Positions 40,398-41,631 of a stretch of 41,631 nucleotides of DNA are shown in pieces. Source of the DNA: Acidimicrobiia bacterium. GTDB taxonomy: Bacteria; Actinomycetota; Acidimicrobiia; Acidimicrobiales; MedAcidi-G1. Position numbers and translations under genes: made by a program. The notes beneath the pieces are model-generated. The model was not told where the DNA came from. It did not search any database and was given only the letters and a program-made list of their open reading frames with translations. Each line of letters begins with the position of its first letter. Position 1 is the first letter of the stretch. The stretch spans positions 1 to 41,631 of the forward strand of contig DUCC01000005.1 in the NCBI GenBank assembly GCA_012959995.1, read 5' to 3'.

Positions 40398-41631
40398 CAG
40401 ACATCGAGGTACATCTGGGTGGTGAGGCGCAGTGATTCTACGTCGATGCGTTCGTTGTGGCCGTGGAAGCGCCGCCCGAATTCGCCGGCGTCGATGGCTG
40501 GGCTAAGTAAGCCGGCACCGTAAACCACGGCGCCGTGTTCTCGGTAAACCCGGGCATCGGTGAAACCCACCGAGAATTGCGGGTTGAGGCGGGCCGAGGG
40601 GAACGGTTTGTTGATGGCCCGGTTGAGTGATTCCCACAGGGGGGTGTCGATGCGGCTGGCCGATGAGGCGTCGTTGATGAGCACCTCTGTTTCTACGTGG
40701 TCGGCTAGGTCGCCTAAGGCTTCTCGTAGGTGGTCGGCTACCGAGAGGTCGCCGGGCAGGGTACGGATGTCTACTTCGATGCTGACTTGGTCGGGGATGA
40801 CGTTGGTTTTTCCGGCGGCGTGGCCCACGTTGGGTGAGAAGGTGGCGTGGGTGCAGGCGTGCAGGTGGCTGGCTGTGGCGGCGCTGGGCAGGTTGGCGAG
40901 AAACTCGTCAACTTGGTCTTCGTTAAGTAATTGTTGTTTAGCTTCTTCGGGTAGGCCCATGGCTTCTACTCTGGCTCGCCAGAGTTCGTGAAAACGGGCC
41001 GCTGGCTGGTATTCGGCGAGGCGTTGGATGACTGCGGCGGCTTTTACTAGGGCGTTGTCGGTGCGGTAGGGCATGGAGCCGTGACCGGGGGTGCCGCGTA
41101 CCGTTAAACGCCGCCAGGCCACGCCTTTTTCGGCCACGTTGACGCTGATAGCGGGGGCGGTATCGGGCCCGGAATGCAGGCCACCGTTTTCGGTCAGCAC
41201 GTAGTCGGCTTTGATGTCGGCGTAGTGGTGGTCGGCCATCCAGCGGGCTCCGTGGGCGCTGCCTGATTCTTCGTCGGCTACCGCAAAAAAGATCAGGTCA
41301 CCGCGTGGTTTGAAGCCTTGGTTGGCCAGGGTGCGAAAAGCTACTGCTTGGCCGGCGGTGAGGTTGAGCATGTCGACGGCGCCTCGGCCCCAGATTTCGT
41401 TGTCTACTAGCTCGCCGCCGAAGGGATCGCGGTCCCAGCCGTCGGGGTTGACCGGCACCACATCGGTGTGGCCCATCAGGCAGAGCGAGGGCGCCGACGG
41501 ATCGGAGCCCTCGATGCGGGCCACCAGCGAGGTCCGCCCGGGCGTCGGCTCGAAGCGCTCAACGTCCAGTCCCACATTCCCCAGATAGGCCTCCAGCAGG
41601 TCGGCGTTGCGTACCTCCTGACCTGATTCGG
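40379..41631 (-). CDS. M20-family metallopeptidase, 5' end beyond the window
   Basis: The minus-strand frame is open to the right edge, so the N-terminus is missing. Visible are the M20 metal ligands and catalytic residues: MGHTDVVPVNPDGW (His and catalytic Asp), WGRGAVDML (bridging Asp), AVADEESGS (catalytic Glu plus ligand Glu), the lid domain with GTPGHGSMP, and the C-terminal FHGHNERI with the last His ligand. The family includes acylases, dipeptidases and succinyl-diaminopimelate desuccinylase; this layout is that of the general ArgE/DapE/M20 dipeptidase-like group. A GTG at 41575 is internal, since codons ahead of it (ESGQEVRNADLLEAYLG) are normal family sequence. Confidence 0.9.
   Translation of the reverse strand, partial: ESGQEVRNADLLEAYLGNVGLDVERFEPTPGRTSLVARIEGSDPSAPSLCLMGHTDVVPVNPDGWDRDPFGGELVDNEIWGRGAVDMLNLTAGQAVAFRTLANQGFKPRGDLIFFAVADEESGSAHGARWMADHHYADIKADYVLTENGGLHSGPDTAPAISVNVAEKGVAWRRLTVRGTPGHGSMPYRTDNALVKAAAVIQRLAEYQPAARFHELWRARVEAMGLPEEAKQQLLNEDQVDEFLANLPSAATASHLHACTHATFSPNVGHAAGKTNVIPDQVSIEVDIRTLPGDLSVADHLREALGDLADHVETEVLINDASSASRIDTPLWESLNRAINKPFPSARLNPQFSVGFTDARVYREHGAVVYGAGLLSPAIDAGEFGRRFHGHNERIDVESLRLTTQMYLDVCQDLLG

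Noticed and set aside
41341-41631. High GC at the right edge as a sign of a chimeric contig or transfer
   Set aside because: GC rises gradually from about 66 to about 72 percent across 300 bases within one continuous, well-conserved M20 coding frame; no sharp break.

Overview
The window reads as a chromosomal piece of an uncultured actinobacterium, most likely of the class Acidimicrobiia. The taxon is an inference from gene content: a mycothiol ligase (mshC), an F420:NADP reductase, an InhA-like enoyl reductase, an LppM-type lipoprotein and actinobacterial-style lipoproteins with Thr-rich stalks, at moderate GC. No rRNA, tRNA, CRISPR array or transposase gene was found.

Bases 1-5340 form an accessory, visibly rearranged region. 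It holds two paralogous exported proteins with peptidoglycan-binding-like repeats and a zinc-metallopeptidase-like domain (HExxH plus a downstream Glu), a small chimeric ORF, an antisense fragment of a thrombospondin-type-3 repeat protein, a decayed copy of a sigma-factor gene, and an intact ECF sigma factor translationally coupled to a large membrane-anchored putative anti-sigma factor with three copies of an unrecognised extracytoplasmic domain. The first 96 bases are identical, in DNA and frame, to the membrane-exit part of that anti-sigma gene. The first metallopeptidase-like protein therefore appears to be fused to an anti-sigma-like N-terminus that lies outside the window. This is the best candidate for something undescribed.

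Bases 5340-16300 carry an iodotyrosine-deiodinase-like nitroreductase, a left-handed beta-helix acyltransferase, the ribosome-rescue hydrolase ArfB, a Pro/Cys-rich repetitive secreted protein, a fatty acid desaturase, a cupredoxin lipoprotein whose signal peptide contains two in-frame TGA codons, a GNAT acetyltransferase, a Rieske oxygenase, two tandem acyltransferase-3 membrane proteins, and a DEAD-box helicase fused to a complete cold-shock domain.

Bases 16300-25600 carry stacked hairpins, a small secreted protein, a PEP-utilising-domain protein without its ATP-grasp half, a homocysteine S-methyltransferase, a patatin/LppM pair, two Thr-rich lipoproteins, a methyltransferase, TrpB2 and a 52-residue two-helix membrane protein.

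Bases 25600-41631 carry a metal-ABC binding protein and permease arranged tail to tail, each behind a near-identical 15-bp Fur/Zur-type palindrome and without a neighbouring ATPase. A tight minus-strand operon follows (F420 reductase, mshC, thrS, HIT hydrolase, tripeptidyl-aminopeptidase-like lipoprotein, with 4-bp overlaps at four of the junctions or coupled starts). Then come fabI/inhA, an M23 lipoprotein, two CNNM/CBS membrane proteins, a TauE-type permease, an ABC ATPase coupled to thiamine pyrophosphokinase, a TauD-type dioxygenase and an M20 peptidase cut by the right edge.
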